64,000 nt of DNA from Branchiostoma floridae (GCF_000003815.2 NC_049987.1:18646084-18710083); one strand, 5' to 3'. Positions 1 to 12,364 are shown, counted from the stretch's first letter. A program made the numbers and translations. Notes: generated by a model not told the origin, from the letters alone.

Positions 1-1014
1 GTGAGGTACGATCGATTGCTTACGTCTATTATCTGTGTTGCTAAATGTAGGTGCCATCCTAGTTGGTTCACCGGCCCCCGATAGTCACTTTCCAGACTGC
101 TGACTGCTGTATGCACTAGTTTATCTCGTTATAACGTTATCCAAACAGACATGCACCAAGGTATTCCAATACTATGTATTTAGTACGCAGTACTTAGTTA
201 ACGTTGACCCCCCCCCCCCCCCCCCCAATGGTGGACGTAAGCAATCACGTGTATCCTCAGTGGTCATATCCTTGTCAAACACTTTGCCCCTTTGCTCCAA
301 ATTTGGAGGGTTTACAGAGAGCTGTGGTTTCCGCTAGAGTCAGACGCATAAGTAGGCATTTCTGTCCCTTTGTTCTACATTCAATGTGTTTAGGCTTTAT
401 AGATAGCTAATGTCAAACGACTGGGTAGTTACTTAAGAGTCTTTGCATGAGAAAACCAGGCAGAGATCAGAAGCTAGGGGTCGGCCAAATCAGCCGCACT
501 TTGTATGTGTGATAGGTGTAGGGAACTATGAACAGTATATGATTAAAACCCTAAGTCTCTAGCTTTTTTCGTTATGGCTGAAAATTACTGAAATTGCGAT
601 GGCTGCCCTGACAAATCTGATAAAGATTTTTTTAAGTTTTGTATTTCCATGTAGCATACTATTAGGTTCTCTAGTTTTACCGACCAAACGTTAAAGTATC
701 AAAGTTAAGAGGGATATTAGGGGGTTGCCCAAACCACAGACTCTTTATCACTGATTTTTTGGCATTCTTAAGGCAATTCATATCCCATTCATGGATGTCG
801 TTGTTGCTCTTTTGTTTTAGAATTATCCCATGTTTATAGATTTTGGATTTGTAGCATACCAAGACATTGCTGTAATAATTTTGTTAAATGATACCGCGGT
901 ACCAGGTCCGAATATAACATAAATCTTGGTTCCTGAATCAGCTTCGACTATCGAATTATCACCTGTGTCTTTCCAGGTTAAGTAAACAACGGAGCAAGGG
1001 TTTCAACGTTAACA
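1..1014. other. Upstream region of first pannexin gene; no gene seen
   Basis: No convincing coding exon on either strand. A poly-C run lies near 207-226. The sequence just before 1015 is the presumed 5' leader of the pannexin-like gene. The short open frames here have no recognisable domain and no splice context. Confidence 0.6.
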
Positions 1015-4000
1015 ATGGCCGCAGCTGTAGTGGAGAAAATTCTCCCTAATGTAACCGGAGAAGCTCGTCACGATGAGGTTACGTTAGACACGTGGTTTGA
1101 CAGGCTCATGAAGGCTCTGACTGTCTGGCTGCCGTTGTTGGTGTCTAGTACACTATTCCTAAACGGATTTAGCGGTAAGTCCGCAATTTTGCTAACTCAA
1201 CACGAATTCAGTAATAAGCTTGAGTACGTCCGGACGGGTTTAAAGTCAGTAGCTTGAGAATTAAAGATATCTGTAGTTAGTGCTTTCTAGGTTAGATTGT
1301 ATAATTTACATGGTCAGCTGTTACACTTACATGTAGTTCCCACATCTGTATCTATGTCCCTACTTAATCTACGAGATATTGGTATATTTGAAGTTCGGAA
1401 ACTACACCATTTATATCCGTACCGTAACGTACAGTTATATCCGCACGCTAGACCTGCTGTATCCGTAAATAAGACTTGTTGTATCCGTAAACAACAAATG
1501 GTATATCCGTAAACTAGAACATTTAACATCGACTATCATAATTCCACCAGGTATCATTATACCGCCACCTCAAAAAACGTTAGTATAGAGGTCTTCCCAA
1601 GATTGTTTTGAACACCGAATGGTAGATATCTTAAATGTAATACAATTCAGATATTTAGGTGTTGAAGACAATCTTGAGAAGGCCTCTATACCAAATGAGG
1701 TGGCGGTATAATGACACTTGGTGGAATTATGAGAATGTATGTCATATCTGTAATCTAGACATGTTATATCAGATAGCTAAAACTGTTACATCCGTAAACT
1801 AGAACAGTTAATTCCGTACACTAGACCTGCTATTTCCCTAAAGTAGACCTATTATATCAATAAAAAGACCTGTTACATCCGGGAACTAGAACTGTTAAAT
1901 CTGTATTCTAGCCTATCTGATTTATCCGTAAACTTGACTTCTTGTGACCCTAGACATAGTAGCAATGTACGTTATAAATAGATTGAAAGTAAGAATAGAT
2001 CGGATAGGATCAATTAGGCCCTCGATGGTTCAAATCTAGCATTGTACATGTAACGAGAATTATATGAAAAATTACCATTGAGAAAAGGACAGAAAGCTAT
2101 CTAAAATTTTAATCTGATTTATTGAATTAGTGTAATTTACTGTCTATTTCTCCACAGGTGAATCGATGAGCGTCGTCTGCTACCCTCCTTCAAATTTTAC
2201 CATTCCTCAAGCTAACTATCTGAACGCCTTTTGTAAGGAAAGTCTGGCTATAGGACCAATTAGGCCCTCGATGTTCCCTTCCTTTGTGCTTTCGTTCGGA
2301 TTACTGATGTACGTGCCACATTTACTGTGGAAGATATTGTTGGACCCAGAGCTAAGTTCTCGTATATCATTTATAACAAAAGAAATGGAGAAACCATATG
2401 GGGAAATAGGCGATACACGCATAGCTTACTCTTTGAATTGGTCAACACTTCACAGCCTAGCGGAAAAGGAGCGGTCAAGGATAAGAGATGCTCATGTGTC
2501 ATCCTTCTTTCTCCGTAAAGCCCTGATGACAACTTTCAGCGAGTCTAAAAAGATAATGAAGGTTCAAATAGGAAAAATCGTTTTATTGGTTATCTTCTCC
2601 ACTGTTAGTTTCTTTTTCCTTATACAGTTCGATATAATGTTACAACAAGACAATGTCTTTACTTGCCGGGCAAAAATCAGCACAAACAACGTCAACGAAT
2701 CAAATTATGATGAGTATTTCGAACCTGTTTGCAAAGTTATCGGTCTAGAATATTCATTCTATGTTTCGGTAGTACTGTCAATATTGTTTTTCCTTGCCGT
2801 TTTACTATCCATAATCTTTGTCATGTACATCAAGAAAACCGGGTACAATTTTTTTGACAACGTCTTTGAGGAACTCAACGATCTATCAAAGGAATACCTT
2901 CAAAAAGATTATGACAAAAATGAAACAGAAAAAGAAACGAAGAAAAAGGACAAAGAAAAAAAGGTACAAGAAACGAAGAAAGACAAAGAAACGAAGAAAA
3001 AGGACAAAGAAAAAAAGGTACAAGAAACGAAGAAAAAAGACAAAGAAACGAAGAAAAAGGACAAAGAAAAAAAGGTACAAGAAACGAAGAAAAAGGACAA
3101 AGAAAAAAAGGTACAAGAAACGAAGAAAAAAGACAAAGAAACGAAGAAAAAGGACAAGGAAAAAAAGGTAAAAGAAGCGAAGGCAACCGCGTTCAGTGAC
3201 TATTCTATCCTTGGCCGTCTCTGTGAAGAGAACAGACATTTGATGCCGAATTTGAATAGAATAATGAATATCAAAGCATTACAAGACACCATGAAAAGAG
3301 GGGAAGAATATTTCCGCCCGGTACAAGAATACAGGGAGACCATGGATGCAATAAATAGTTACGATCCTTCTGGTGACAATGGTGTCGAGTGTTTAGACCC
3401 CGGTAAGTCAAGTATGTTTTAAAAGTTTCTCTCATTTCTTCTTGCTCATCGTAGACCGACACGGGTTCATTGCTTGGAATCAATGAGGGTTTAAGTTAAG
3501 TCGAAATGCTGTAACTCCGAAATTTTCATAACAGTGCCCTGTCACCTGCATCGGTGGCAAGTATAATACGTTGATATAGGCTAATTATAAGTGTCATGCA
3601 CATGGAACGATAACACGTATAAGCGTTTCTTCTTCAAACTTTGTTGCATTTGACCAGAAGTGCATTATAAACAATTATTATGGCCTTTTGTTGTACGCAA
3701 ATAATTTACTGCGTTTTTTTTCTGTTTATCTGTTTTTGCATCGACTCACTTGGGACTCTTGATGAATAGATGGTGAACCAAGAGTACAACCCTATTACCA
3801 ATGGCAGTTACGTAAGTTAACAATTATTTCCAATGTTTTGTTTCAAGTGGCTTTTTTAAATAGTATTACTCAACAACTTAGACAAGCGGCGCCGCAGACG
3901 AGGCAAATATTATATCCAATTATAGTTTTTTTTTTTAATGTAGGATTTTGTTTCGAATTTCGGACAAGAAAAACCCAAGCAGGTGATGACGGATCGTCAT

Positions 4001-4354
4001 GATTGTTTTTTGTTTTTATATGTTGATAGACTAAGCAATGATACACGCTAAAGATGTAATTTAATAGCTAATTTGTAAAATCCATGATTAAAGTTTACAA
4101 ATCTACTGCATTCCGTGATAGGACCCTCTGATAAACTTACCGCATTTTCATACATGTACTGTGTAGGAGGCGAACCAAGAAAGCAGCCAGATGTAAAAGA
4201 TTCGTCTGATGACTCATCATCAACTAATCAGTCTAAGAATAGACCAGAAGACGAGACTAGGGTGCAGAGCTCGGCAGGAGAAGACACGACGGCAGTCCAC
4301 CATCGCGGCAGCAAAAATGAAAGTCAAATTATTGAAATGGAATCGACTACATAA
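1015..4354 (+). CDS. Pannexin/innexin-family channel protein (copy 1)
   Basis: Exons by splice sites and reading frame: 1015-1174, 2158-3402, 3770-3811, 4167-4354 (about 544 aa). Pannexin layout: a short N-terminus, TM1 about residues 33-53, extracellular loop 1 with Cys61 and Cys79 around an NFT sequon (Asn66), TM2 about 93-114 containing the conserved Pro after a YVP triplet, TM3 about 190-213, loop 2 with Cys223 and Cys245 and an NES sequon (Asn233), TM4 about 253-277. Two Cys per loop is the pannexin/innexin signature; vertebrate pannexin 1 shows the same PxSF/PxNF and YxPxxxW patterns. Glycosylated loops suggest a single-membrane channel rather than a gap junction (inference from pannexins). 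Residues about 310-396 are a Lys/Glu-rich repeat that the sister gene lacks, followed by the conserved FSDYSILGRLCEENRH helix. The 42-nt third exon is symmetrical and could be skipped; its acceptor is weak. The start is the first ATG before TM1 and matches the sister gene. The gene converges on copy 2. Confidence 0.87.
1395..1945. repeat. Degenerate ~20-22 bp minisatellite in pannexin copy 1 intron 1
   Basis: Many imperfect units of the type TATCCGTAAACTAGAAC / ATCCGNNNNCTAGACCTG recur through intron 1 on both sides of a foldback element at 1536-1732. Unit boundaries are approximate because the copies are strongly diverged. Confidence 0.7.
1536..1732. mobile_element. Foldback MITE (~197 bp) inside the intron 1 minisatellite
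   Basis: The first ~80 bases are closely repeated as the reverse complement at the other end; the ends read TCATAATTCCACC inward, followed by shared ATTATACCGCCACCTCA. The A/T-rich loop has no coding capacity. This fits a non-autonomous DNA transposon; superfamily not assigned. Confidence 0.75.
2925..3185 (+). repeat. In-frame coding minisatellite (KKKDKE/KKVQET modules)
   Basis: About 260 bp of tandem A/G-rich units in exon 2 of pannexin copy 1, built from two modules, ETKKKDK and EKKVQ, in alternating arrangement. It lies after TM4 and before the conserved C-terminal helix, so it is cytoplasmic. All other frames here are also open because of the repeat, which explains several overlapping spurious ORFs. 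Confidence 0.9.
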
Positions 4355-6658
4355 AACTACACCAGACGTATCAAGTGTAATTCAGAGTTAATAAGTGGTG
4401 TAACTAACGTTAGTTGTTTAAATAGCACGACATGATTTGGGCTATTTGTTTATGATGAGAGGAACAAAACTTGACTTCCTCATATACTAGCAAAGGAGTA
4501 GGTAAACAAGAAATGCCTTTAAAACAAATGGCCACGAGACCATTAGATAATGGTGAGGATGACATGGTGGCAGAAGATCTTTCGTTAACGACTTAAAGTA
4601 TATCTTTTGAAATACATGTAGCCTTTCAATGTCGGACATCCGATGTAGGACTGATTTAAAGAAAATGATATTGTAACCTTTAACATGTAGAGGCTGTTCT
4701 TATGTGCGCCATAAAGTGCTGTAACCCTGGATTTACATGTAATTACTCAGTTACGAGCATATTACGTAGCTGTATATGGATATGAAGGTACAAAACACTC
4801 CGAATGGTCACCACATACTATTATACATATACCATAGACAAAGATGAAAGTGTAATAGGTCTAGTACATGCACGTATACATGCACGTATACATGCACATA
4901 TAAGTTCGGCCGTTTAGATTAAATGCGTCTAGTTATTATGATAATCGCTGAAGTTCCAACGTTTGAGATGATGTTGATTTTTTTGCGTTCGGTAATCTGT
5001 TCTATAGTTACTTTATGTTTGTAGTTGCTATTATTGTTATTAATTTACATTATCGTACGCAAGGCATTATATCCTTCCTTAGAAAGTTTACTACCTTTTT
5101 GCTGTTCTGTAACATTTTTGTTCGTGCAGATATGATAGAGGACAAATAAAAGTTAGTTGTTAAATATTACCGACTGCTGTATCGAATTCGCCTATGAATT
5201 GGAATTTAATAGTAACATTAATCTAACAATTTGGATACGTTTTTCTTATTATGATTCTGATGATTGGGAAATTTTGAAATAAAACAAATGCAGCTATGTA
5301 CAGTCATTTATCAATTTATTGAAATTTACCGCATTTGTGGAAGGATTGCCATAACTTGTGACTGTCACCTTTTGAAGATGCCAACTTGGGAGAATAATAT
5401 AATGACATAGAGAATAACTTCTACTTATACATCTTAAAAACTGCATGTAAAGGATCAAGAGTTGAATGATTATCATCATCATCATATGCATTTTCGCCGC
5501 ATATCAGTCAATATTTACTGAGGCAGGCCGTCATTGTCTCCCACAGTTTGATGATTGAGTTTGAATTGAATGCAAAACAAACACAAAAGTATATTCTGAA
5601 CGGGTTGTGAGAATACATTTGTAAAACTTGAGTATGTAGGTCCAGCCGATTCCGTGGTAGTTACGAATACCGCTGCATTTGGTGTAGGGAGCACAGTAGG
5701 GTTGGGAACCAGGCCCACAATAAAATCATACCTTCATGCTACTTTGATGAAAAACTGTTCTGATTTTCTTAATCGTTCACTAAGTATCACTCCAAAATTA
5801 AGAAACTTACATCGATTACGTAGATAGTAAACAAATTCAGGTAACCATATGTCTGTATAAAAAGAGCTCCAAAAGAAACTCTTTGTTTAAGTTCTATTTC
5901 AGAAACGTGGCAAATCGTAGAACCTTTTGTATTGAATCTTATCTAGTCTTGGTGCCATTCAAACAAGACCAAAAGTATTACGATGAAATAACAAAGCAAA
6001 TTTCACACCAAAATTTTAGGGGATGCCTTGGTCACCAGAATGCCCTTGAGATACATAGAACTAGTGCCAAATAGCAAAAAGACAACCAAAGCATGCACAT
6101 ACTGGACTATTTTGTTCACTCTGTGCTTGTATATTACATTTATATTCTACATAATGGTTTTGATACATTTTGTATTTGAGATGAACAAATCAGAATTCTG
6201 ACATACTCAATAATCGTATTCTAAAACTTAAAGGTAAAAAGAATAATTTTTCGTAGGCCTAAGCCTGTTCTGAATAATCTATCACAAATTTATATCATTT
6301 ACAGTGTATGTTATTTACAAATACAAAATTGACAAAATAGTCCAGTATGTGCATGCTTTTTCTATTAATGATTGTCCTATTCAATATTTGCCATTAAGCA
6401 TGGCGATCTGGTCTAAAGGGGGTTGAAATGCAATGTACAACCACAAACGGTTTAATGAAGTTTCCAACATCACTTGCTTTATGAAAGAGAAAAAAAACAG
6501 AATTATATTGTAATTCAGTTTCTGATTCACACCTAGAACCCCCTCCATCATAATAATGTTCACACGGGACACATTTGGGCAGATAGTTCAAAATGTTACC
6601 ATGTCACCTGACCTATACTGCAAGGTAAAGGAAAGGGAAGGTTCTATACTGCAGAATC
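4355..6658. other. Region between the convergent pannexin genes
   Basis: Probable 3' UTR of copy 1 runs from 4355; candidate poly(A) signals AATAAA sit at about 5145 and 5278. No additional gene is seen. A foldback element (6066-6392) occupies the part nearest copy 2. Confidence 0.55.
6066..6392. mobile_element. Foldback MITE (~327 bp)
   Basis: GCATGCACATACTGGACTAT at about 6091-6110 recurs as its reverse complement at about 6338-6357, and similarity extends outward to GCCAAATA-type ends. No coding capacity. Superfamily not assigned. Confidence 0.7.
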
Positions 6659-9230
6659 CTAAACAGTAGATTCTCGCTCAGATAACAGGTTCTGTTCTTC
6701 CTCCTCGCCTTCAGACGTTGGCATGGCCTCCTCCTCGACAGAACCATGCCTTGTTGTACTTATTGTTCCCGAATCACTCTCACTGTTTCTGGCTGTTGGT
6801 AGCACTGACTCATCTTCCGACTGGAAAGCCTTAACCGTTACCTCTGAAGATGAGAAGCGGCTGCCACTGCTATAAAGCGCCATTGGCGTTGTCTCGTCTT
6901 CTGCTAAAGTCTTTACTCTTATCTTGTCTGTTGTGTAAAAGCTCTCAGGCTTCATAGGTCGATGTACTATTGTCTTGACTGTCTCTTTCTGAGAGCTTGT
7001 TATAACGGGATCTTGTGAATACTCATCTTCGGCCTGTACCTGTACCGGCTGGACGATATCTCGGGTGGGATGACGACGATTTCGCATGACTGTGAATCGA
7101 AAGAAACCAAGCCGTAATGATTACAATTGAAAAATGACGATTGTGATCATTGTTCATGCATAAACAGTAGAAAAATTTAAATATGCATTTTCCACTTTTC
7201 ATAAAATACTTGTGGGCTGGCATCAATTCCTTTCACCTCCCATTTTCTCCAACGGTTACCAATGTGTTACGGCAATTTTATTATTAAGAAAGATTCTTAT
7301 ACCAATTTGTGTCTTACAGACAAGATGACACCAAAATACAACAATGATATTATTGTTATTAGCATATACATATACGTCTGTGCCAAATAAATACCCTTTT
7401 CCTAACGAATTCGTTTTTATTGTATGTTGTGCAATAACGAAATGAGGTATATATTTTTTGCAAACGCGGCTATGTGTGTGTGAATTGAATGGTATGATAA
7501 AACGTTAATAGTTCAATTTAATTGAAAAAAATGTTGCATCCAGTTTGCATACACTCTTTAAAATAAACCTAAATTATACGTTTGCAAATAAAACGTTTAG
7601 GGGCAACACAATTTCAAAACATAGCAACTTATGCGAAGAAGTATAGTTACACTCACCAAAATCGTCATCGTTATGGCGGTCTGTTGAATGTAGTCTGCTA
7701 TCCTCGTTGTGCACGTGAATGGTGTTGCCTGCGCCACTTGCAAAGTCGACCCAGACATTCTTCTCACCGGTGATCATGGCGTTCTTTCCTCCGCCACGGC
7801 CGGTCTCTGACGACAGCGCCCCCTGCAGTTGTTCTGCAGTAAGCGTGTATTGCAGCGCTGCGATGTTTATGATCGTGTGTAGACTTGGTATGAGGTGCCT
7901 GTTCTCCCCACAAAGGCGCCCCACGATGGCAAAGTCACTGAATGCTTTTGGTACGGGCGATACTTCGACGTTTTCTCCAGTTATAGGCTCTGCTAGACGA
8001 GCGATTTTTATGAGAAGATAGGCGTAAAAATTGTAATTGGACAACTTGGTATACAAGGTAAAGAGTATAGGCAATGAGGCGGCAATACAGAATGATATTG
8101 ACAAAAGAATAGACAAGAAATATAATTGTCTTACTCCAGTGACTTTGCAGACAGATTCTGTATGATCATCGCCCTCTGTACTGTTGCTGGGTCGGATTTT
8201 TGTACCACAAACAAAAGTGTTATCCTTTTGTGATGTTATGTCAAACAATATAAGGTACACTAAACAAACAAGAGCAAAGATGACTAAAGATATGACTTTT
8301 GCTATTTGGAATTTCCATAGCTTTTCAGAATCAGCAAGACTTTTAACGAAAGATTTAAGGACTGAAAGAGACTGTATTGTCTGATTTCGGGCAACTCTTT
8401 TCTCTTCGTTCTTTTGATCTTCCGATAGATCATCTTTTTTGTCAATTTTACTCTGCAAGGCAGCTAGGTCACATAACCTTCTGAATGTGTCCTCCACTTC
8501 TTTAGTTGCGAAAGTTATTTGCGAAGCAAGTTTTGTGCCCAGCATCATCTTCCACAGAAAATGTGGAATGTACATGAGTAACCCAGACAATAACACAAAA
8601 TGTTGGAAAAGTAAGGTCATTTGTTCCGAAACAAGGCTTTCCTTACAGAATGCGTTAAGATAGTTAGCTTGTGGAATACTGAAGTTCGACGGAGGGTGGC
8701 AAATGACGTTCTGAGGTTGACCTGTGGAGAAGAATACAATGACAGATGTCATTAAAATTAGCATATCTGTAGTTTTACAATTAACTGCCTATGAGCTTAA
8801 ACACGTGCATACCACTTCTTCCCAGCTACTGAATTGCATTTTGAAACATGAAATGGAACACAGAAATTTGCACTGTTTCCCCGACGAAAGTAAGAAAACA
8901 TTTGTGAACTCCTTAGCCATTTTAACCATGTTATGCTGCAGTACCTTAGGAGGCAGCTTTTGAGCCAATTGTAGAAATTGACCGTCCTTTATAAATTTAC
9001 CGTTCCTTGTCCACCTACTAAATATCACAAGAACCCATACAGCTTCTGGAGTTTTTCGGATGTTCGTACTTACCGCTGATCTCACCAACAAACAGCGTCC
9101 CAGACACCAAGAATGGCAACCAGACAGTCAGAGCCTTCATGAGTCTGTCAAACCACGTGTCTAACGTAACCTGACCGTAATGACCTTCTCCGGTAAGGTC
9201 AGGGAGCATTGTCTGCAACATTCCAGCCAT
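6659..9230 (-). CDS. Pannexin/innexin-family channel protein (copy 2)
   Basis: Reverse-strand exons: 9230-9074, 8721-7657, 7089-6659 (about 550 aa). Exon 1 ends in the same phase and place as in copy 1, just after TM1 (residues about 31-52). Loop 1 has Cys60 and Cys78 around an NFS sequon (Asn65); TM2 is about 88-112; TM3 about 191-213; loop 2 has Cys224 and Cys244 with an NST sequon (Asn232); TM4 about 250-276. The FSDFAIVGRLCGENRHL segment matches copy 1 directly after TM4, without the Lys/Glu repeat. The final exon encodes about 143 residues rich in Ser, Thr and Glu with no predicted membrane segment: a cytoplasmic tail. The start ATG follows the copy 1 pattern (acidic N-terminus, then VTLDTWFDRLMKALTVWLP, shared by both). 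It converges on copy 1, so the pair arose by inverted duplication or by tandem duplication plus inversion. Likely a non-junctional large-pore channel, as inferred from the glycosylation sites. Confidence 0.9.
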
Positions 9231-11170
9231 TGTAAGGTGTGATCTTTGTGTCAGTTACGGTCTCGGCCTGGGTAAATATAGGCATGTTTGTCAAAAGGGC
9301 GTCATTTGGTAGTTGGTGATAATGATGTAATCAGGTAAGCATTCATAAAGGAGACTTAAAAATCTGTAACATTTGTAAGTAAGCTTTAAGTAATCTTGCA
9401 TCGATCGTGACAAAACTACATACAACAGACAAACGATTTCATGGCATTGACAATAAACGCACCTGCTGCAATATTGCTGCAGATGCATGTTGAGTCCATT
9501 TTTGTGTCAATTGTCAAACCCAGCTAACTTCTTTGTAAAGATCTAACAAGTAAACACTGTCTTGGCCCATGTTTGAAAACAACTGCAACAACTTACTTGA
9601 AGTTGCTTTGAACTAGCTGTACTGGTGTAACCTTCGCTGAGCTTTCTGTCACACATCTGTTTGAAGGTTCTACGCCTCCAGCCTTTTTACACACAATACA
9701 GTTCCATTTTGTATGCGTACTCGTAAACACAGCATTAATACTAGAATATGTAGACCTAGCAGCTATCTTTCAAAGCAGAGAAAAGGTTTGGCGCCACCTA
9801 AATGCATTTATTATCAAAACATGCCAGAAAAGGCAAAATTTTGACCAAGACGTAGGTTGGCGTCATTGATATATCCATTTCAATGATCTCTCGTCTCTTT
9901 TACTAGATTTTAGTATAAGATAATGGGTGAAAGCGACTATCGGAACACCGGCGGACTAGCATGTCGTACCCTCCAAAATATTAGGCAATGAAATCTTTTT
10001 AGAGAAGCTCACTTCACAAACCTCAACCTCCTGAAGTGGCCGTCGTACAGTAGAAGAAGAACAAATGCCAACTATTAAAACCGGGAGCTCCAGTACAATG
10101 CATACATGCTTCGCTTCTATGTTTGGTTTCTAAAGGTGTGTTCCGCATTTTACGTGGACAATCCCATGCGTCTTTGCGCGGACCCCCCCCCCCCCCACAC
10201 ACACACACTCCTTGATTTTCATTGTCCTTCAGAGCTGCGCACATGTAAATAGTCGCATTTTCTGATCACCAAGAGTTTTCTGTACCAATCCGCCAGTGAG
10301 GCTTACAGGCTATGTCCAGCCGACACACGCTGCAAATAAAAGTCGTTTTGGATATCGATGTTCATAACATTCGCTGGAGGCTGAAACTCCCTGCAACAGA
10401 ACGACTTCCTGCGAATCTTGTCTGAACTGCAACAAGCTACACGAACTATGCATATATGGTGACATTGCACGACAAACATCATTGGCAATAGTTGTACATA
10501 AGTATTATTTAGCCCTTTGTAGAGACTGTGTTCAAAACTTTATAAGTGAAATATATAATTTTCATAAGTGAAAGAATGTATTGATGAAGAAAGCTAATTT
10601 CCAAGCAGATGTAAGGGTTCGGCTTCATTTTCAGTGGTTTACGCTTATTTTACATTTATTATGCACACGTTCTAGGATTGCACGTTTATTTTAACACTCA
10701 AGTCGGTTCCTTACATCTAATTGGAGACAAAAAGAAAACAGCCCATTTGCTATATGTCCGCACGAACACACAACGTTGTTCATACCCGTGCGGACATACT
10801 ATGAGCCTATAGGAGTGCGGTATTGGGCTGTTTGCGTTACAGTTGACAGGAAAACAATGCGCAACTCATCTAGCCCTTCTGACGGAACATATTTGAGGAG
10901 TGATTCACAGACGTTTCTTTGTTGTTCCGTCTGTAGAGCAGTCATCGCTGTGGACTCTCCCACTCAAAATACTTGCGGACATTGCTTGACCGCTGGTGCG
11001 TATGCAAATGTCGGACAGTGACAGCTAGAAGAGACCACGCCTTGTCAGCAAACGACGGAACCTCATATTCATAGCCTGCTGCAATTTCTACCAAGCGTGC
11101 TCAAAAGAAAACTTTCCACAAATTCCTGACCTACTTCGACACGGCTCGTCAAGACACTACCGAAGACAAG
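9231..11170. other. Intergenic: pannexin copy 2 to TMEM272-like copy 1
   Basis: These two genes are divergent, so the region may hold both promoters. I see poly-C/CA runs near 10183-10208, a short inverted repeat around ATGTCCGCACG/CGTGCGGACAT near 10754-10797, and no supported exon. Confidence 0.5.
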
Positions 11171-11884
11171 ATGGCGACGGTAAGCGATGTAGAATCTGGC
11201 AAAGGTGGGATGCCTCTCTCCGATCTTACAGCGGCGAGTTCAACCGACGTGCGGCCGAAATTCGGCGGAGCTACCGAATACCTGGACGACGCCCCTCCTT
11301 CGTATGCCTCCATTATTGAACAGATCAAGAAAGCCAGAGAAGAATCTGAGGGAAATGTGGAATTCGGGAAGAATGCGTCCACGGCGGTAGCAGGGAGTAA
11401 AGGCTGCACGTTTTGTACGGCTGTGTTGATGGTTGTACCGGTGGCCATGATCGCTATGGGAGCGCTAAGCGTGTATCTACAAGACTGTCCCATCCAGCGC
11501 ATGATACCCATCTACCTGCTCGTCTTCGGCTGTTTCTATCTCCTGAAGAGTCTCATCTCTCTGTTTGAGAGATGCCGCAACCACTGGGACAACGAGAGCG
11601 AGAAGAACGCCAAGCCCAACCCAGTAGAAGGGCTCATCACCTGCTTCCTCTTCGCTTGGTTCATCGCCGGGAACTATTGGATCTACTCTGTGTACAACAC
11701 CGTGAATTCAACCGACCCTTTGGACCCGAACTACTGCCAGCCTATCCTGTATCAGTTCGCCTTCTGGGTGACCACGGCTATGTATATGGTAGCCGGACTT
11801 TTCGTTCTAGTGACAGTCTGTTGTTGCTGTACAGTCTGTTGTATGATTTCTAAGGGTTCGACAAAAAAAGGTGCAATGTCATAA
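11171..11884 (+). CDS. TMEM272-like four-pass membrane protein, copy 1 (intronless)
   Basis: Single open exon of 237 aa with start and stop. Residues 1-75 are cytoplasm-like, with a PPSY motif at 42-45 (a PPxY ligand for WW domains such as NEDD4-type ubiquitin ligases; inference). Hydrophobic segments: about 82-103, 111-131, 154-175 and 193-219. Hallmarks are DCPIQRMIPIYL before TM2, EKNAKPNPVEGL before TM3, and a YCQ...YQFAFWVTT stretch into TM4, the pattern of vertebrate TMEM272 (recalled, not searched). After TM4 a cluster VCCCCTVCC suggests palmitoylation. The function of TMEM272 is not established. It is the first of four same-strand paralogues. The ATG chosen gives an N-terminus (MATVSDVESGKGG) alignable to copies 2 and 3. 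Confidence 0.85.
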   Translation: MATVSDVESGKGGMPLSDLTAASSTDVRPKFGGATEYLDDAPPSYASIIEQIKKAREESEGNVEFGKNASTAVAGSKGCTFCTAVLMVVPVAMIAMGALSVYLQDCPIQRMIPIYLLVFGCFYLLKSLISLFERCRNHWDNESEKNAKPNPVEGLITCFLFAWFIAGNYWIYSVYNTVNSTDPLDPNYCQPILYQFAFWVTTAMYMVAGLFVLVTVCCCCTVCCMISKGSTKKGAMS

Positions 11885-12364
11885 GTGTTCTTGAAATCAT
11901 TTGAAAAATAATCTTTTACGGAAGTTCTAGAATTCTTCGCTGGAATTTATTGAAGGGGTGGGGGGTGTGGGTGTTCCATTATACCGCTACCACGCCCTTC
12001 CCGTATGCTACTTGGCATAATTTCTAAGCAGATACGAGGAGAAAACGATTTTGCATGTCCACATCTGCAGGGTTGGTAAACAAAGAAAAGTAACTGTTGT
12101 TTGCCTATGTGTTAGAAAGAGAAAGCAAAGTAAAGACAAGAAATTTAGACTAAAGTTCACATGCCATGCCGTACTGTTACAAAAGCGTACATCGCAAACA
12201 TGGCTTGTCAACTTTGTTATATGCAACGTAAATCTCAAATGTTTTCCTAAAACTGTTCCGCTCTAGTTAGAGGGGTAAAGGGCTTCAGGGGTTATTGGAA
12301 AGTAGTGCACGCTTTTAGACGGGGTGTGTTTGTTTTAGCCCTGAAGTGGAACACACCTATGGCT

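Noticed and set aside
2818-3239. Several overlapping open frames on both strands over the Lys/Glu repeat
   Set aside because: Low-complexity repeats with unit length divisible by three leave all frames open; only the pannexin frame joins conserved sequence on both sides.
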